From Balamuthia mandrillaris (Eukaryota; Discosea; Longamoebia; Balamuthiidae): a stretch of DNA of 62,587 bases. Shown here piece after piece: positions 21,879-33,045 of the stretch. The notes beneath the pieces were generated by a model. The model worked only from the letters and a program-made list of their open reading frames with translations, did not search any database and was not told the DNA's origin. The stretch's first letter is position 1; every line of letters starts with the position of its first letter. Location: positions 1 to 62,587 of the forward strand of contig JAVKOQ010000302.1 in the NCBI GenBank assembly GCA_031835245.1. The letters run 5' to 3'. The position numbers were made by a program, and so were the translations under genes.

Positions 21879-23861
21879 CTCCCCTCAGAAACACATAGCA
21901 CTAAACAAAACTCTCACGTTAATGTATAGTTTCTCGGATTTTTTCTTCACGAACAAATGTTTGAACAATTCATTGTGGAAAGAGAAAAATGCGCTAACCA
22001 AAGTCTAAACTTTGAGGCGTTGGGCCTCTTCGAAAAAGAAGTCACCGTCTACCAACAGCAAAACATGGATGGACGAAGCTTGGGTCCGCTCGCGCTCACC
22101 AATAACCCAAAGCTGACCTCTGATGCCGCCAACAAATGGAAGGACTTCAAGAAGGGAGTGCAGAAGAAAAGGGAAGAAGCCAAACAGATGTGGAACGAAC
22201 TGATGGAAGAAAAAGAGGTGGGAAGAGGAAGAAGAATTGGACGAAGAAACAACAGAGAGAATAAAACGCGACCCGCTGCTTCCGCTCGCATGGCTCGCGC
22301 TGCAACGATGGAACCCGCCGCAATCCGCCATAACGTTTATCATCCATCTCATCAACAACAGGTTCAAGTTCATGGTCCACCATTAGCATCGTCAACGCCT
22401 TCAACGCCTTCTCCTTATGGTCCTCTCCCACCGGTACCACAACGAGTAGCTGCTTATCATAGCGCGCCTCTCCCAAACAACTTATCATCTGCTCCACCAT
22501 TATTAACTTCTGGTCCTCAATATCCACCCGTTTATCGACCCCAAGTGGCATATTCTACTCATCAGCAACAACTACCACCACAACAACGGCGTCAACTTCC
22601 TCCTCTGCCGACTGTTCCCCAACAACATCAAACTGGAAGAGAAAGGGAGAAAGAAAAAGACATGGGAGAGTACGAGTCGAGAGGATACAGCAACAGTCAT
22701 GTACATAGCAGAGTACAAAAGTGGGAAACCCAAACACAGGCTCCTCTTAGCAACAACAATCACAATAATCCAAGGAGAAGCTCTCTTCCAATACCTCCGG
22801 CACCTGCCACTATTGCCTCTTCAAAGCCTCTTCCTCCCGTCCCAGCATCCTATCTTCCCCCGCCTTCTACCTCTTTGTCTTCCTCTTCTGAGTCCCCCAT
22901 CAAACTTGCAGCTCCTCCTGAAGCCATTGGGTCTCGCAGCCATAGCAGGACAAACGGCTCACCGGGAAGCCAGCGACAAGGAGGAGGTAGACGAGGCGTT
23001 GAGTTATCTGCTCTGTCATTCTCGGACCTCCATTCGATCTTCTCTCCAACCATTACTCGTGTTACCCCAAGAAGAGCTCCTTCTCAACGTCGTCTCAGAA
23101 ATGATCAACCAACGACGAGAAGACAAAGCGATCCCACTCAAGTCGCTACTCACAAGCCTAAAAATTCCAAGCCTCTTCCGCCCATACAACGCTCTCTTTC
23201 GTCTTCTCCTCCTTCTCCTTCACCTTCTCTTCCTTCCCCTCCTTCTCCGTTACAGCGATCTTCTTCCGGCTCGTGTTCGAGTGAGCAACAATCCATTTGC
23301 TTTGATCCATTTGCTCCAACTACGACCAATACTGTTCAACCTCCTCTACCAACCCCTCCTTCTTTCTCTAACCGGTCACCTTCTCCTCCGCATTCTTCTC
23401 ATCAGTACAAACAAGCAGACTATTTAAACACTCCTTCCTCTTCCTCTCATCTTTCTCCTCCATCTTCTCTCTCACACCAACAACCACTACAATCACCGCA
23501 AACGCAACAATCGTGGTTAGAGGAACCCATACCACAAACGCACACACAAACTCCTTCGAGTAACTATTACTATTATAACAACAATAACTACATTCCTGGT
23601 CAAGTCTACGCCCCATCTCCTCTTCCGTCTCCTCTAGATCCTTTGTTCGATCCAAGAGCCAGTTATTCCCCCTCCTATTCTTCTCCATCCTTTTCTCCTC
23701 CTCCTTCGTCTGCGTCTATCGAGTTTGATCCGTTTCGGGATGAACCAGTTCTTCCTTCTTCTTCTCCCTCTCTTTCCTCTGGACATGTTCAAGCTACCTA
23801 CGTCACGAGTCCTCCTTCCTCCTCGTCCACCTCTGCTTTTTACAATCCATTCCTTCTTTGA
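21171..23861 (+). CDS. DENND1/connecdenn-like Rab GEF fragment: DENN core plus long tail with endocytic motifs
   Basis: Three exons (21171-about 21332, 21408-21836, 21930-23861) give about 850 residues. The N-terminal part is the central and distal DENN region: LFDCLSVGRIILLFTALL, SSCVHASTALLYPFAWQ, HIFIPVLPKSMLDYCEAPMP, FFLSIFGHYRKFL and FFLHEQMFEQFIVERE. DENND1 proteins activate Rab35 at clathrin-coated pits. The upstream uDENN module is missing and the first exon begins after a normal intron end. The last 550 residues are a disordered Pro/Ser/Gln-rich tail containing FDPF twice, DPLFDP and a C-terminal NPFLL, which resemble AP2-appendage (DPF) and EH-domain (NPF) ligands. That supports an endocytic role. 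The gene is probably 5'-truncated or interrupted by the telomeric tract. Confidence 0.85.
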
Positions 23862-23975
23862 AGTTAACAAGTCCATGATTTTATTTATCCTAATTTTGTT
23901 CGTCCCCTCTTTCCTTCTTGTCCTCCGCTCTTCTCGCTTTCCTTTCTTTCGTGTTTTTCTATCCCCTTCTTTTCC

Positions 23976-26383
23976 TCAAGCAGCAACGAGAACGTATCTC
24001 AGCACCGAACGAAAGACATTGCGTTGCCCTTTGTACTGTGCGTAGAGAATCACTTCGTCTCCTTCTCTTCCACTGATCCTCACCTGCTTCTCAAATACAA
24101 CTATCCCTCCTTCTTCCTTCTCTTCCAACAACAACTCCTTGTAACTGTTCGAAGGCATCTTCAACCCCATCAACATGCACTTCTTCGATTCCTCTTCCTC
24201 GCTGCCGCCATAGACACGAAACGAATAAGTCTTGCCGATTACCAAGTTGCCTTCCATCGGAGAGAAGAGGAAATGCGCGTGTCCCTCAAAGTCAGTGAAG
24301 GCTTTGGGAAAAGGGCCTGTCCTTTTCTCCCTTCCTGTGTCTTCTCTTTCCATCTTGATGCTATATTCTAACATGACGTCATACTTTCTACCAACGCTCT
24401 GTCGTAGATCTCTTCTGCGCTCCACCATCACTTTGCTTTCCGGTCCGGCTCTGCTGGCGTAGACATGAAGCAACAACTCTTCTCCGCTTTCTTCCTCTTC
24501 ACACGGGTAACGAATGGAGATCTCGTGAAGAGATGTGAATGGATTTCGTTGGCAAAAGGTCAGGCGTTGGCTCTTATGTCTTCCAACGAGCTCGCTGATA
24601 AGAAATACATCCGAAGGACAAGCCAACACGAGCTTCAACGACGGCGTGTCATCCTTTCCTCCTTCTCCTCTTTCTTCTCCTTCTCTCACTCGAATGAGAC
24701 CTTCTTTATGACTCACCATTTTGGCGCCGTACTCAAAGTAGTTGTTGAAAATGTGGGGCAACTTTAAGAAGTTCGTCTTTGAGAGTTGCTTTTCTTCTGG
24801 CAAAAGTTGCCTTCAAAAAAAAAAAAAAAGAACGATGGATAAGAACGTTTGGCAACTTACAAAAAGAGGACATAAAGATGAACGAACCATTGCAGCAAAT
24901 CAGGATAGTGCGAGTAGATAAAGTGAGACGGCTTTGTGAGGAAGAAGAATGGCGTGAAGCTAAACTTGAACCGGCCGTTCTCTTTGATGTGACCAGCTCC
25001 CCAACAACAATCCAACAAATGCTATCGAACGAAAGGAAAAAACCAAGCATCAACAAAGAAGACGAAGAAAAGAAGAACAGAAGAACAGAAGAAGAGCGCA
25101 ACAAAGAAAGCGAAAAAGTAAGAAGGAAGAGTCAAACCCATTCTTCGCCGATGAGGACCGAGTTCCAAGCGTGCGCCAAATCGGACAAGACGGCAGTGGT
25201 ACCAAAGTCACCGCCCTTGCCCAGGCCGGTGACCTTGAAGGCCTCCAAGCTGCACTCCCTGGCCAAAGCCAGGAAGAGGTTGGCGTAGCCCTCGCACACG
25301 GCTTTGCCCCTTTGCAACACCTTTTCGGCGCGTTGGTCCTCCCTGGAGGTGCTGCCGGAGGCGAAGGCCTCCACGTCGTAGGCCACGTTGTGGGCGATCC
25401 ATGCGAACAGCGCTCTTGTCTTGAGCAAGTCCTCTTGTGCTGACCTCTCACTCTCTCCTTCTGCTTTTTCTTTGTTGTCGTTTCAATGATGAGAAAGAAA
25501 GCGACAAGAAAGAATGAGAGAAGAGCAACCTTTGGAATAGGGTGAAGTGAGGTAATGGGCAAGGCTCTTGACGGACCAACCCTCACCGTCCGAAGGAGGG
25601 ACGGCAGAGAAAGCTCGTTCATCCGCTTCCTCAAAGAAAGAGGAAGAGGATAGCTCCGTTAACCAACGCCTCATCTCCTTGGAAGGAGGTGAGATGGAGG
25701 CGGGAAGAGGCTTGCCGGTGGAGGAGCGATGCCCGGCGGTGGAGGGGTCGCCGGTGGAGCGACGCTTGGAGCGGATGGCAAAAGGGCCGAGGTAGAGCGT
25801 GGAGGTAACTTCTTGGTAAGGCGTTCCATCGCCGCTACTGCTTCCTCTTCCTCTCCTTCTGTTGATGAATTTTTTGTTTATGCCAAAGAAGAAGAAGAAG
25901 AAGAACAAGAAGAAGAAGAAGAAGAAGAAGAAGAAGAAGAAGAAGAAGAAGAAGAAGAAGAAGAAGAAGAAGAAGAACAAGAACAAGAAGAAGAACAAGA
26001 AGAAGAACAAGAAGAACAAGAAGAACAAGAAGAACAAGAAGAACAAGAACAAGAACAAGAACAAGAACAAGAACAGAACGAGGGAAGAGAAGAAGAACAA
26101 ACGAAGAAGAGCCTCCACTGGAATGATGGTCTTCGCTGGGAACTTCAAGCAAGTCTTCGATGCCTTGTTCTATTTTTTTGAGGCCCTGGGTGAGCTTGGA
26201 CATGAACCTTCTCGGCCGGTTCTTCTTTCGGGTCTCGGGTTCGGCCTCTGGCGGAGGATGAGCGCCGGTTTCTCGTTTCTTGTCTCTCTTCCACATCTTT
26301 CTCGCTTTTTCTTTGGTTGCCCCAATAACGAACAAAATGCAAAGGAGAAACGGTGGTAACAGCTGCCACATCATCGACATCAC
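23976..26383 (-). CDS. Membrane-anchored KY/CYK3-type transglutaminase-like protein
   Basis: Five exons on the minus strand. Exon 1 (26383-26103) encodes an N-terminal membrane segment (LLPPFLLCILFVIGA) followed by many Lys/Arg, typical of a signal anchor. It joins exon 2 (from 25858) in phase across a (TTC)n intron. The catalytic domain has the Cys in GKAVCEGYANLF, the His in AHAWNSV and the Asp in HLLDCCWGAGHIKENGRF, preceded by DLLKTRALFAWIAHNVAYDV. These are the triad landmarks of kyphoscoliosis peptidase and yeast Cyk3. FIYSHYPDLLQW and KLPHIFNNYFEYGAKMVSH follow as in that family, then a beta-rich C-terminal region. KY/CYK3 proteins act in cytoskeletal and cytokinesis settings; proteolytic activity is unproven for many. 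The membrane anchor is unusual for the family. Confidence 0.82.
25878..26096 (-). repeat. (TTC)n-rich microsatellite in intron 1 of the KY-like gene
   Basis: About 215 bases of GAA with interspersed CAAGAA on the plus strand (TTC/TTG on the coding strand), filling most of the intron between 25859 and 26102. It generates artificial poly-Glu, poly-Lys and poly-Phe open frames. Confidence 0.92.
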
Positions 26384-26657
26384 GGCACCAAACCAACCCG
26401 CACTTTTTGGGGGAAAAGCTTAGATACTCTCTCAATTAATGCGCCTTGTACTTTGGACCACGGCAATTACATGTCCAAAGCAACCGTTTCCTTTCAAAAC
26501 TCACCGCTAAACAGCAAATCAACGGAAGAAAGTTGAAGAGGAAGAGATGCCAACGCTGGCTATTCACGATGGGTCCTGCTTCCTCTCCCTTCCCATCCTT
26601 GTACACCGATATCCGGAGGAAGAAGAACCCACCGTGAATAGTCAGTAAGTTGGTCCT

Positions 26658-27134
26658 TCATCTCTGCTTCCTGCAGCGCCGCCCGTCCCGATGCTCGCCC
26701 ATCACCGTTCCAGGTGCGGTGGAGGTGGTGCTGGCGAGCGCATCCACCAGGACGCGTTTGTTTGGCGGTTCGGGGCTGTGGTCCACCAGGGTGAGGTGGT
26801 GGAACAGGTCGCACACCGCCCTCTCCTCGTGCCTCCGCTTCAGCCTTTGGTTCTCCCTCACCAGGCGACGATGCTCCCTTTGCAGCCGCTCCAGCTGAAG
26901 GCGAAGGCGAGCGATCTCGGCTCCAGTATCGGAGAGAGAGGAGGAGGAGGAGGAGGTTCGGTGCTCCGCCAGCGCCATGTCGGCCAGCCTCATCAGGATA
27001 ACACTGCAACATAAGAGTGGAGCCTTCAAACAAACAAAAAAAATAAATACATAAAATAAAATTGGAAGGAATGCATGGACACCTTGCCTCCTCCAATGAA
27101 GAACCATGTGAAGGGCACTCCATAGAGTTTTTCT
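26658..27134 (-). CDS. Possible small coiled-coil protein, structure uncertain
   Basis: The minus-strand frame ending at 26658 encodes ILMRLADMALAEHR, a Ser run, then a convincing coiled coil (LRLQLERLQREHRRLV, about 35 residues) and a tail with Pro and Thr. A first exon at about 27121-27081 beginning MECPSHGSSLEEA can be joined in phase, giving roughly 120 residues. In another frame the same exon reads YGVPFTWFFIGGGK, preceded by a strong intron end (a (TTTTC)n tract then CTATACAG), so the true 5' structure is unclear. No family is recognised. It lies just downstream of the RhoGAP gene on the same strand and could be an unrecognised 3' part of that transcript. Confidence 0.4.
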   Translation of the reverse strand, partial: RKTLWSALHMVLHWRRQGVHAFLPILFYVFIFFVCLKAPLLCCSVILMRLADMALAEHRTSSSSSSLSDTGAEIARLRLQLERLQREHRRLVRENQRLKRRHEERAVCDLFHHLTLVDHSPEPPNKRVLVDALASTTSTAPGTVMGEHRDGRRCRKQR

Positions 27135-27135
27135 G

Positions 27136-27185
27136 TATAGAAACGAAAAGAAAAGAACAGAAAAGAAAAGAAAAGAAAAGAAAAG

Positions 27186-27213
<28 letters not shown>
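27136..27213 (-). repeat. (AAAAG)n pentanucleotide repeat
   Basis: About 14 units of GAAAA/AAAAG on the plus strand (TTTTC on the minus strand), ending close to a CTATACAG acceptor-like site on the minus strand. Confidence 0.9.
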
Positions 27214-27216
<3 letters not shown>

Positions 27217-27290
27217 GAATGCTTTCGCGACGACCCGAAACAAGACTAACAAGAAAAATTCATTCAAAACAAACAAAAAAAATGAAGGGA

Positions 27291-29699
27291 TCATTCTTGC
27301 AGGAAGCGACGCACGGGCAGCGCGTTATCGCTGCCGGTAAGAGAGCCGTAAGAAGAGGAGGCCGACAGAGCTCTAACGCGTTGAGACAGCGGTACAGGCC
27401 CCGGAGAGGGCGGCCGAGGTAACGCCGGCGCAGAGCGGCTGCTTCTGCCATCTATGGCGGCGGCCGCTTGGGCCAGCGGCGGATTCACTTTGCCGGGGGC
27501 CGACACCTGAAGGCTAAAACGTCGACCAGCGGAAGGGGAGGAAGACGAAGATAAAGAGGATGGAAGAGGAGGCTGTGGTCGATGTAGGAGAGAGGCAGGA
27601 AGAGAGGACAGGGAAGCAGAATGAGCCAAAGGACGAGAAGGGGGATGGCTCGTGTTGTTTGTTGTTGAAGTTGTCGGCATTTGTTGTTTATGTACAGGAG
27701 TTGAAGGAGGAGGGCAACAGAAGCGGATATATCGTTGTTGCTGCTGTTGCGATTGTGGTGGTTTTGGTTGTTGCGGCAACGGAGGGAGCGCGGGAGCCAC
27801 AGAAGGTGTAGTTATAGGTGCTCTATTTGTCAAGGTTGTTGTTTTGTACAATGAAGATGAAGACGATGAAGATGATGATGGCGATGACAATGACAACGAG
27901 GAGTATGAAGCAGAATGTAACGAGTTGCGCCTAAGAGGCTGTGGTGAGGCTACAACAGACCTCTTCTTCACTGCCCCATCATCGCGACTTTGCAAAGAGA
28001 CCTTCTTCTCCAGTTCAACGTCATTGAATGATGGCAACTCAGGTCTTTTCCGGGGAGAGTAAGCGCTGATGGTCATTCTACGTCCTGGAGAAGCACGACC
28101 TGGTGATAACGCTGTGGTTGCCATTGCTTCCGTTATAGCCGCGATAGGGATGGGAATTGAGGAAGAAGTAGAAGAAGAGGCTTCTCTGTTGCAGGAAGAT
28201 CTTAGCTCACTCGCGTTGTCGCTTATCGCTCGAGGAACAATGCCTCCCAATTGTTGTTGCTGTTGTTGCATGTGTAGGCCGTTGACGGGTTCGCTCTTGC
28301 GACGGTCATAACGTTGGCTGATCTGAGTCCAACGCTTGGTGGTGACGTATGCGCCGGGCACGTAGCCCAACATTCCTGTGGAAGGGTGCTCCACCTTCCA
28401 CCATCCGCTAGGATCTTTTTCCATCAACCAAAAGAGATCCCCTTTCTTCATGCTCATTTCGTCTTTGGACCTTGCAGCATAGTCGTAGAGCGCTTCCAAG
28501 ATTGCTTGATAACTTCGAACAAGCTCAGTGTCCTGTTTTTTAAAAAAATATTAGTCGAAATGAAGAGAAGAGAACGAGAGGAGCAGGGCGCTAGAGGAGA
28601 AAGGAGAACGTGAACCTGAAGAATGTCTTCAAAATGGACGATAAGAGTGGATACAACATTGTTGGCAAGAGCCATTTCTTGCATCATCTCAGTGGGAGTG
28701 GTGACCTTCGCGGTCGACTCAGCGGGAGCTCGCAGAATGTTTGGCCCAAAGATGGTTGCAAGGTTGGATACAGTCATCAGGTTATAGTCTTGATTTTCTT
28801 GAACCTGTCCGAAATGATCATTCAGCATGAGAAAGTAAAGGAGAAGGAAGAGCGTGTCGCAAAGAGAATAAAACGTTCGACTGAACAGAAGGAGGAAAAA
28901 ACAAACCTTTTTAAACAACGACAACAAACATTTCAGCAAACAACGATTAGCAAAAGGCAAACCATTGACCAGTTCCTTCAAGTCCATTGCACTGAGTCCT
29001 CCCGCCGCTCCTCTCTCCTGCACCCGCGCCGCCGCTTTCGCTTTGGCCATGAAGCACGGATAGAGGTCCTCGGTGAGGAGCGGATCGGGCAGCTCCCTAA
29101 AATAGAGCTTCAGCAGGTCGCAAACGGAGTGAGGGGAGAGCTCCCAGTAGGGAGCGTGCTCGCGACCGCTGTCCAGCAATTGCTTGCATGCCTCTATCTC
29201 GCTGGCGTACCCGCTTTGTCGGAAGATGCCCTCCACCCGTAACAACGCGCTTTCTATGAAGAGACAAATCTTGTCCACGAAAGGAGGGATTTGGTGGCCT
29301 TTTTTGTAATTGAAACAAAAAGAAGAAGAAGCAGAAGAAGAAGAGAAAGAAGAAGAGGAAGAAAAGGAAGAAGCAGAAGCAGACGAAGGAAAAAGAACAA
29401 GAAGAACAGCAACAAAATAATTAATGAAGAATAACAAGAAGAGAAAGAAAGCAAAGGAAAAAGAAGTAGAGAGGATAAAAAGCAACCTGGCGTTTTGTCC
29501 AGAAGTAGAGGCAGGGGCACTCCGAATAAAGCATCTGTATCACATACCAGGGTGAGCACTTGCTATGTACGGAAACAAAACGCCAGCACAGAAACTTACG
29601 ACGAGTAGTAACACTGATCGGGCCGGATATCTCTTGTCCACTGTGTCGGCTCTTGCCCTTGGCTTTCCGTGTGGAGGGTCTGGAGGGCAACGTGGCCAT
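27291..29699 (-). CDS. RhoGAP - SH3 domain protein
   Basis: About five exons on the minus strand. Exon 1 starts at 29699 with a short basic leader and has a GTAAGT donor. It joins in phase through a small exon reading HALFGVPLPLLLDKTPG into the RhoGAP domain: IPPFVDKICLFIE, VEGIFRQSG with the arginine finger, LLKLYFRELPDPLL, LPFANRCLL, NLATIFGPNILR. An SH3 domain follows (EALYDYAARSKDEMSMKKGD, GWWKVEH, GYVPGAYV). The last 330 residues are Ser/Pro/Gln-rich and disordered, with several PxxP motifs that could bind the protein's own or other SH3 domains. RhoGAPs switch off Rho/Rac/Cdc42 GTPases, so a role in actin control is likely. The intron at about 29300-29470 is rich in TTC on the coding strand. 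Confidence 0.9.
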
Positions 29700-29930
29700 T
29701 GAATTGAAAACTGCAAAAAAAAAAGTACAAACAGACTGCTGAATACAGCTACTTGATTTCTTTCTTTTTTTTTTTTTCAAAAAACGAAATAGAGTCGTTT
29801 GCTTTCTCTTTCGTTTTCGCGCTGTAACGCTGATACCAGCGGCTATAGTAATCATTATTAACTCCGTTTATTAATGAACAAAAAAAACGGGGATTGGTTG
29901 GATTGGTCCCTGCCAAAAAAAAAAAGAAAA

Positions 29931-30002
29931 TTCCGCTGCCGGGAATCGAACCCGGGGCGGGTGGGTGAGAGCCACCAATGTTGCCAACTACACCACAGCG
30001 GA
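29931..30002 (-). tRNA. tRNA-Glu (CTC)
   Basis: A 72-base cloverleaf on the minus strand with a perfect 7-bp acceptor stem (TCCGCTG/CAGCGGA). The anticodon stem GGTGG/CCACC carries the loop CTCTCAC (anticodon CTC). The T arm is CCGGG-TTCGATT-CCCGG. Discriminator A at 29931. No intron and no encoded CCA. It is a close relative of the tRNA-Glu at 46401. Confidence 0.95.
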
Positions 30003-30424
30003 AGTTGTTGTTTTTCGCTTCTTATGGTGCTGCATGTACATCGTGGGATTGAATTTAGTCGTAGGCTGCTCGTCGTATGTTCTGGGTGTTCTTGGCTCTG
30101 TGTCGCGCACCGATGGTAGCGCGATGGTAGCTCGCTTCTTTTTTCTCTCTCAAACTTTTGCAACCTTGGGACGTTCGTTTGACTTTGTTTGGTTTTTTAT
30201 GTTTATATTTTTTTCTGGAAGAAAAAACCGTGTGGCCTCCGCTGACTTTCTGGCTCTCAGTGATGCTTTTGATGTTCGTGCTCGGTGAACTTCGTGGCTT
30301 TTTCTCTCCAAGCTGAACCGCCGTTGAAGCAGCTCTCGGTCGGTCAACGCTGACTTCATGCGAATGAATTCGAAGCTACAGCTGTCATATCTTGCATGGT
30401 TCGAACCTACAACGACCACCAACA
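30003..30424. other. Region upstream of the first CAP gene
   Basis: About 420 bases between the tRNA 5' end and the first CAP gene. No domain-bearing open frame was found. It should contain the CAP1 promoter; no clear TATA box was identified. Confidence 0.4.
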
Positions 30425-31097
30425 ATGCGTGTGCAACTGACATTCTTTGCTTTCTTGGTGGCAGTGGTGACCGCTGCTTCTGCTTGGCCACAACAAACCC
30501 ATCAGGCCTTCTTCGGGTGGCTCCCAGAAGAGCAATTGGGGAGCTACCTCAGTTCCCTTCTGGAAGAAGGAGATAGGGACGCCTACCCCTCTACTTCGCA
30601 TCACAAAGGGGGTTCGTCTTCTTCCTCTTGGGTCAACAGCGTCACGCCAGCTGACATTCAGGTCTTCTTGGGCCTCCACAACGCGTCCAGGGCGGAGGTT
30701 GGCGTTCCTGGTCTTTCTTGGAACGCCTCCGTGGCTGCGGTGGCCCAAAAGTGGGCTGACAACTGCAGCTACCAACACAACCCCAAACGAGGCTTCTTAG
30801 GCGAGAACATCGCTGCTGGTCCTAATGGTCTTTCTCTTTCCCTATATTCTCTCTCTCTCTCTCCTCTCTCTCTCCTCTCTCTCTCCTCTCTCTCTCCCCT
30901 CTCTCTCTCTCTCTCTCTCTCTCTGCTCTCTCTCTCTCTCTGCTCTCTCTCTGCTCTCTCTCTCTCCTCCCTCCCTCTCTCTCTCTCACACACTCTCTCT
31001 CTCTCTCCTCTCTCTCTCCTCTCTCTCTCTCTCTCCCCCTCCCTCCCTCTCTCTCTCCCTCCCTCTCTCTCTCTCTCTCACACTCTCTCTCTCTCTG

Positions 31098-31172
<75 letters not shown>

Positions 31173-31630
31173 TTCCTTTCGATAGGCTTTATGACGGCAA
31201 GGAGAGCAATGGATATTTGGACTGCCGAAAAGGCGGCATGGGATTGTGCGACAAACACCTGCTCCCCTGGTGAAGTCTGTGGCCACTACACTCAGGTTTT
31301 TTTTTGTGTTTTTTCCTCACCCCTTTTACTATTGGGACCTGCTATATGTTGCTCGATTGTTTTACAACCTTCTTTCTAACCAAAAACAACAGGTGGTGTG
31401 GCAGAACACGGTGTCACTGGGCTGTGGCATAGCTCGTTGCACAAAGAACAATCCGTTTGGCTCTAGATTTTCAAGCTGGTCCTTTGTTGTTTGTAACTAC
31501 TATCCTCCTGGTTCGTTCTCTCTCTCTCTGCTCTCTGCCACCCTCATCTGGCTCTGATGGTTTGGTTGGGATTTATGCAGGTAACTTCGTTGGCCGGAGA
31601 CCTTTTCCTGTCTCCAATTGTCAGGCGTAA
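30425..31630 (+). CDS. Secreted CAP/PR-1 superfamily protein, copy 1
   Basis: Four exons: 30425 to about 30828, about 31186-31294, about 31393-31510 and about 31581-31630. A signal peptide (MRVQLTFFAFLVAVVTAASA) precedes a propeptide-like stretch and the CAP domain: FLGLHNASRAEVGVPGLSW, VAQKWADNCSYQH, FLGENIAAG, then SPGEVCGHYTQ, VVWQNTVSLGCGIARC and FVVCNYYPPGNFVG. These match the four CAP signatures, including the His pair and the Glu of the conserved cavity. CAP proteins are extracellular and bind lipids or act in pathogen-host and cell-cell settings; many have no known activity. Intron 1 has expanded to about 360 bases of (CT)n and (TG)n. Copy 2 lies 260 bases downstream. Confidence 0.93.
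30838..31171 (+). repeat. Compound (CT)n/(TG)n microsatellite in CAP copy 1
   Basis: About 275 bases of imperfect CT with CTG, CCCT and CACA interruptions, then about 58 bases of (TG)n from 31112. It fills most of intron 1 of the first CAP gene. The same intron in copy 2 has only about 50 bases of CT. Confidence 0.93.
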
Positions 31631-31888
31631 TACTACTGCCGGGAGCAGGAGAAGGCAAACACAACAACACGGATTTTAACAACGCTATTCTATATACCTT
31701 TCTTTGTAGAGAAAGCCCACCAACAAAGCGAAGGCGCTTTGTGGAGAGCTCTTTCCATTGCTGTTCCCATCGTTTCACGGGGTTTTAAACCAAACGGTGT
31801 GCGGTCCTAGCACCAAGGGTAGCGCCAAGGTCAATGTCGTGACGTGCGAACTGCTTTAAAAAAAAGAAGTCCCCTGTCCAACAAACAA

Positions 31889-32317
31889 ATGCGCGCGGTG
31901 AAGCTTGCGCTCTTTGCTTGCTTGTTGGCGGTGGTGGCCGCTGCTGCTGCTGCTGCTGCTGCCGCCGAGCCACAACGACCTCACCAGGCCCTCTTCGGCC
32001 TGCTGCCTGAAGAGCAATTGGGGAACTACCTCAAATCGCTGCGTCTTGGGGATGGGGACGACCACCGCTCCGCTTTGCTAAATAACAACTTTGGCCCTTC
32101 TTCCATCCCTGAAGTGAACAGGGTCACGCCAGCTGATATTCAAGCCTTCTTGGGCCTCCACAACGCGTCCAGGGCGGAGGTGCGCCTTCCGGGCCTTTCT
32201 TGGAACGCCTCCGTGGCCGCGGTGGCCCAGAAGTGGGCCGACAACTGCCGCTACCAACACAACCCCAAACGAGGCTTCTTAGGCGAGAACATCGCTGCTG
32301 GTACAAACGGTGAGTCT

Positions 32318-32364
<47 letters not shown>

Positions 32365-32832
32365 CTCTCTGACCTCAAAACATCAAACAAATCCCTATTG
32401 GATAGACTTTATGACGGCAAAGAAAGCAATGGAGGGTTGGATCGCCGAAAAGGCGGCATGGGATTGTGCGACTAACACCTGCTCCCCTGGTGAAGTCTGT
32501 GGCCACTACACTCAGGTTTTTTTTTGCTATTCTTGCTCACAACGTTTATTATGAGGGACACTCTTTTTGTGTTGCAACCTTCTTTCTAACCAACAAAAAA
32601 AAGGTGGTGTGGCAGAACACGGCGTCAGTGGGCTGTGGTGTAGCTCGTTGTACAAAGAACAATCCATTTGGCTCTGGCTTTTCAAGCTGGTCCTTTGTAG
32701 TCTGTGACTACTATCCTCCTGGTTCGTTCTCTCTCTGCTCTCTGCTCTCCTCTCATCTCGCTCTGATGGTTTGGTTGGGATCATGCAGGTAACTACGTTG
32801 GCCAGAGACCTTTTCCTGTCTCCAATTGTTAG
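31889..32832 (+). CDS. Secreted CAP/PR-1 superfamily protein, copy 2
   Basis: Same four-exon structure as copy 1, with introns at the same codons. The signal peptide has an expanded alanine run (GCT/GCC repeats) before AEPQRPHQALF. The CAP core reads FLGLHNASRAEVRLPGLSW, VAQKWADNCRYQH, FLGENIAAGTNG, then SPGEVCGHYTQ, VVWQNTASVGCGVARC, FVVCDYYPPGNYVG. Long stretches are identical to copy 1 at DNA level, even in the third exon, pointing to a recent tandem duplication or gene conversion. A TGACGT lies at 31840-31845, 44 bases before the ATG. The last residue is a Cys, two residues shorter than in copy 1. Confidence 0.93.
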
Positions 32833-33045
32833 CCATTACGCTCCCAGGGAGCAGGAGCAGGGGTAGGAGAAGGCAGACACAACACGGGTAAAACAACAAT
32901 ATTTTATACCAAACAAAATGGATTCTCCTCTTGCAAAGTTTTTTTTCTTTTTGTACAGACAAGTGGAGAAAAACCACCAACAAAGCAATGGAACTTTGCG
33001 GCTGGGTCTCTCTATAAATAAAACGTTGGAAAAAAAAAAGTGTGA

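Noticed and set aside
22699-23427. Overlapping Leu/Pro-rich plus-strand frame within the DENN tail
   Set aside because: It is a shadow frame of the disordered DENN C-terminus, whose frame is set by the upstream DENN domain and the NPF ending.
25729-26359. Long poly-Glu, poly-Lys and poly-Phe/Leu open frames
   Set aside because: They are translations of the (GAA)n tract, which lies in an intron of the KY-like gene whose flanking exons join in phase.
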